Source: an uncultured Oscillatoriales cyanobacterium (GTDB taxonomy: Bacteria; Cyanobacteriota; Cyanobacteriia; Cyanobacteriales; Microcoleaceae). Taken from it: DNA of 55,181 bases. A program made the position numbers and the translations under genes. Positions within the stretch are counted from its first letter, which is position 1, and every line of letters begins with the position of its first letter. Below are positions 52,843 through 55,181 of the stretch, one piece after another. The stretch spans positions 1-55,181 of the forward strand of contig CAITND010000003.1 in assembly GCA_903893625.1 (NCBI GenBank). The letters run 5' to 3'. A model generated the notes under the pieces. That model had not been told where the DNA came from. It worked only from the letters and a program-made list of their open reading frames with translations, and ran no database searches.

Positions 52843-54897
52843 ATGGTTGTTTGTCCCCAGTGTCAATTTGAAAACCCCAATCTCAACAAGTTTTGTCAAC
52901 GCTGTGGTACTTCTCTCACCCAGAAACCTTGTCCTGAATGTGGAACAACGGTTCCGTTGAATACGCTTCAATGTCACAACTGCGGGACATTAACCGGAAC
53001 GGTTTATCTAGCGGTGGTTCTCCCTTCGTCCTTAGCCACTTCTCAACCTGAACCCTCCGCAGAATCTTTAAATAATGACCATTTACAGGGAGCCAGCACA
53101 TCCTCTGACAATACCGCAGAATCAGTTTTAGATCGGATTGATACCGAACTCCCCGCCACCCTCCCAGACGCTCAGGAGTCAGACTCAACCCCATCCCCAG
53201 ATCAACAACCCGGAGAAGAATTTTTTTCCCCAACTGACCTGGAATCTATCACCATTCCGGCTCAGGATGCTCTGGATACGCCCCAAGAGCCACCGCCAGA
53301 TCCCCCCCGTATCGAACCTATTGAGCGACCCGTTGGGGCTTATTTAGACCCCCAGGAACGTTATCAACTCTTAGACCCCCTACCCCCCCTCAAACCCGGT
53401 GAAACTGTCACTGTCAAGGTTTTAGATACTCAACCGTTGCAGGTTTCGCCCTTAAAAGCCTTACAAGACCGAACTTCTACCCCCTCAAATCCAGAAATAG
53501 AGGCGTTTATTATTGCGGCGGCTAAACCCTATTTTTCCTTAACCTCTCAAACGCCTAACTATTTCCCTCGGTTACAAGATGCTTGGGAAAATCCGTCCTC
53601 CAGTGTGATTCTATTAGAAAATTTTACTGATTTTCCCCTATTATCTGACCTGTGGAGTAACAGAAAAACCACACCCCAACAAATTGTCTATTGGTTGGGG
53701 GATTTAGTCGAATTGTGGGTACTATTAGAACCTTGGGGATGTTGTCAAAGTATACGGTCAATCCCGAATTTACGAGTATTTTCTCAAAATTCTCAACAGT
53801 TGTGTTTACAACGACTTTATTTTGACAAGCCTGATTCTCCCCTGAATTTATCGGATTTAGGTCAATTGTGGCAAGAGTTATTTCAACAATCCCAACGGAC
53901 TTTGGTGGGTTCCTTAACAGAAGTATTACGGGATTTAATTGAAGGAAAAACTCAAACCGTTGAACAACTCCGAACAGCCTTAATGGTTGTTTTAGATGAA
54001 ATTAATTTTCCCTCTAGCTCAACTTGTCTACAAGCAGACAGTCAGGAACTCCCCAAACCCTCCTCAAATCAGGCTCCAACGGTGATTCCGGTTCAACAAC
54101 TCAGACATTTAGAAGCCATTGGACGCACGGATGTTGGACGTCAACGGGATCATAATGAAGACTGTTTTGGCATGGAAACCCAAATCAAGATTCAAGAAAC
54201 ACCCAGGGGACAAATGTGGTCAGCACGGGGTTTATATATTCTCTGTGATGGCATGGGAGGACACGCTGGAGGGGAAGTGGCGAGTCAAATGGCCGTTGAT
54301 ACCCTGAAGAACTATTTCCGAAATCAAGGCTTAGAAGCACTTCCGACGGAGGAAATCCTACAAGATGCCATTTTACAAGCCAATGAAGCGATTTATACGG
54401 AAAATCAACAAGGGGTGCGTTCCGGTAGTGGTCGCATGGGAACTACATTAGTGATAGCCATCGTGATCAATCATCAAGTCGTCGTTGCCCATGTTGGTGA
54501 TAGTCGATTATATCGTTTAACTCGTACACAAGGGTTACAACAAATTACCGTTGATCATGAAGTCGGACAACGAGAAATTCAACGGGGAATTGATCCCGAA
54601 CTCGCCTATTCCCGCCCCGATTCCTATCAATTAACACAAGCGTTAGGCCCTAGAGAGGAACAGTTTGTTCGTCCTGATATTCAATTTTTGGAAATCGAGG
54701 AAAATACGGTCTTAATATTAGCATCCGATGGCTTAACCGATCATAATCTCCTAGAAACATTCCGTGAAACTCAACTTGATCCCTTATTAAATCCTGAAAC
54801 AGATTTAGCCACAGGAGTAGACCATTTAATTGCTCTGGGTAATCAACATAATGGTCACGATAATATTACGGCTGTTGTGGTTCGAGCTTGGGTGTAG
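52843..54897 (+). CDS. Zinc-ribbon PP2C-type protein phosphatase
   Basis: 684 residues. The N terminus has two zinc ribbons (CPQCQFENPNLNKFCQRCG, CPECG...CHNCG) in residues 3-48. A long low-complexity, Pro- and acid-rich linker follows (about 60-180). A middle domain of about 200-400 looks like a degenerate kinase-type or scaffold region. The PP2C domain (about 425-680) contains GRTDVGRQRDHNEDCFG, CDGMGGHAGGEV, VAHVGDSRLYRL, ILASDGLTDH and GHDNITAVVV, so all metal-binding Asp are present. It dephosphorylates Ser/Thr in the cytoplasm. Possible link to the FHA-cyclase or STAS protein is speculative. Confidence 0.9.
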   Translation: MVVCPQCQFENPNLNKFCQRCGTSLTQKPCPECGTTVPLNTLQCHNCGTLTGTVYLAVVLPSSLATSQPEPSAESLNNDHLQGASTSSDNTAESVLDRIDTELPATLPDAQESDSTPSPDQQPGEEFFSPTDLESITIPAQDALDTPQEPPPDPPRIEPIERPVGAYLDPQERYQLLDPLPPLKPGETVTVKVLDTQPLQVSPLKALQDRTSTPSNPEIEAFIIAAAKPYFSLTSQTPNYFPRLQDAWENPSSSVILLENFTDFPLLSDLWSNRKTTPQQIVYWLGDLVELWVLLEPWGCCQSIRSIPNLRVFSQNSQQLCLQRLYFDKPDSPLNLSDLGQLWQELFQQSQRTLVGSLTEVLRDLIEGKTQTVEQLRTALMVVLDEINFPSSSTCLQADSQELPKPSSNQAPTVIPVQQLRHLEAIGRTDVGRQRDHNEDCFGMETQIKIQETPRGQMWSARGLYILCDGMGGHAGGEVASQMAVDTLKNYFRNQGLEALPTEEILQDAILQANEAIYTENQQGVRSGSGRMGTTLVIAIVINHQVVVAHVGDSRLYRLTRTQGLQQITVDHEVGQREIQRGIDPELAYSRPDSYQLTQALGPREEQFVRPDIQFLEIEENTVLILASDGLTDHNLLETFRETQLDPLLNPETDLATGVDHLIALGNQHNGHDNITAVVVRAWV

Positions 54898-55067
54898 TTG
54901 GGGGTCGGATGTCGGGTTTCAGGTGTCGGGTACGGGGGAAGAATACAGCCAACCTTCTGTCACTCCCCGAAAACTTTTGCCATTTCTGGATTTTAGAGCT
55001 TTTGCAGACGAGGAGATCGCCAGATTTCTTTCTAACAACAAATACAACAACCCAGTTTTTGTAATAG

Positions 55068-55181
55068 GATAGCTTGTGGTTAGCTAATTGTTACAGTCAG
55101 GTTTTACAAGCTACAACACTTAATTTAACCACTGCTTACAAAAACTTTTTTGAGCAACGTGCAGGCTTCCCTAAGTTTAAA
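55068..55181 (+). pseudogene. tnpB: tnpB fragment running off the window
   Basis: After TAG 55065-55067 the frame reads WLANCYSQVLQATTLNLTTA then YKNFFEQRAGFPKFK, the middle of the TnpB N-terminal domain. The usual first 60 or so residues are not in frame upstream, so the gene is likely broken at its 5' end; a TTG at 55074 is the only possible start. The rest is outside the window. Confidence 0.7.

Overview
The window is cyanobacterial chromosomal DNA. Evidence is a phycobilisome rod-core linker (cpcG), a biliverdin reductase (bvdR), ferredoxins, the ferredoxin-thioredoxin reductase catalytic chain (ftrC), a VKOR-thioredoxin fusion, DUF3120/DUF3611/DUF309 families, hormogonium-polysaccharide-type genes and many HIP1 octamers (GCGATCGC). 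Heptanucleotide tandem tracts (GGGAATA, GGGAACA, CCCTATT), many TnpB elements and hps-like genes suggest a filamentous Oscillatoriales/Microcoleaceae-like organism; that placement is inference.

Layout. 1-7300: end of a tnpB, a SpoIID/LytB-like exported protein, a tandem ferredoxin duplication, bvdR, a decayed Rpn-type gene, an FHA-cyclase and DUF3120. 7551-12622: an IS remnant in the cpcG leader, cpcG, three tandem TerD-family genes, def and an HtrA protease. 12857-14471: a dnaA remnant split by a 101-bp MITE, then intact dnaN. 14741-16631: a convergent, overlapping DUF5131/TcmP pair. 16739-20549: a periplasmic OB-fold-like protein, the rppAB two-component system and VKOR-Trx. 20651-24730: a Cys-rich membrane peptide, a gene fragment, a hydrolase, speB, a redoxin and DUF3611. 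24897-27513: two GT2 glycosyltransferases and an acetyltransferase resembling HpsE/HpsU. 27739-38808: ddl, DUF309, ftrC, DUF58, pilT, coaD plus a coiled-coil protein, an orphan ATP-grasp ligase, a DUF2157/GDYXXLXY pair, tgt and a hypothetical. 38809-43505: an unexplained structured intergenic region, cobS, a TnpB element, gatA and a lone HicB-like protein. 43584-48514: a NACHT-HEAT ATPase divergent from a small HTH-like protein and a DUF2726-type nuclease-like protein, a plausible defence locus. 48726-55181: a STAS protein, a second long structured gap, DedA, gamma carbonic anhydrase, another TnpB element, a zinc-ribbon PP2C phosphatase and a tnpB fragment running off the edge.

Most genes are single housekeeping units rather than large operons. 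Clear functional units are rppAB (stop and start codons overlap), the terD trio, the glycosyltransferase/acetyltransferase trio, DUF2157-GDYXXLXY and coaD with its overlapping partner. Best candidates for something new are the broken dnaA beside dnaN, the NACHT/HTH/nuclease locus with a dyad in its divergent promoter region, the TcmP-DUF5131 module, and two long gene-free stretches rich in perfect hairpins. No tRNA, rRNA or CRISPR array was found.
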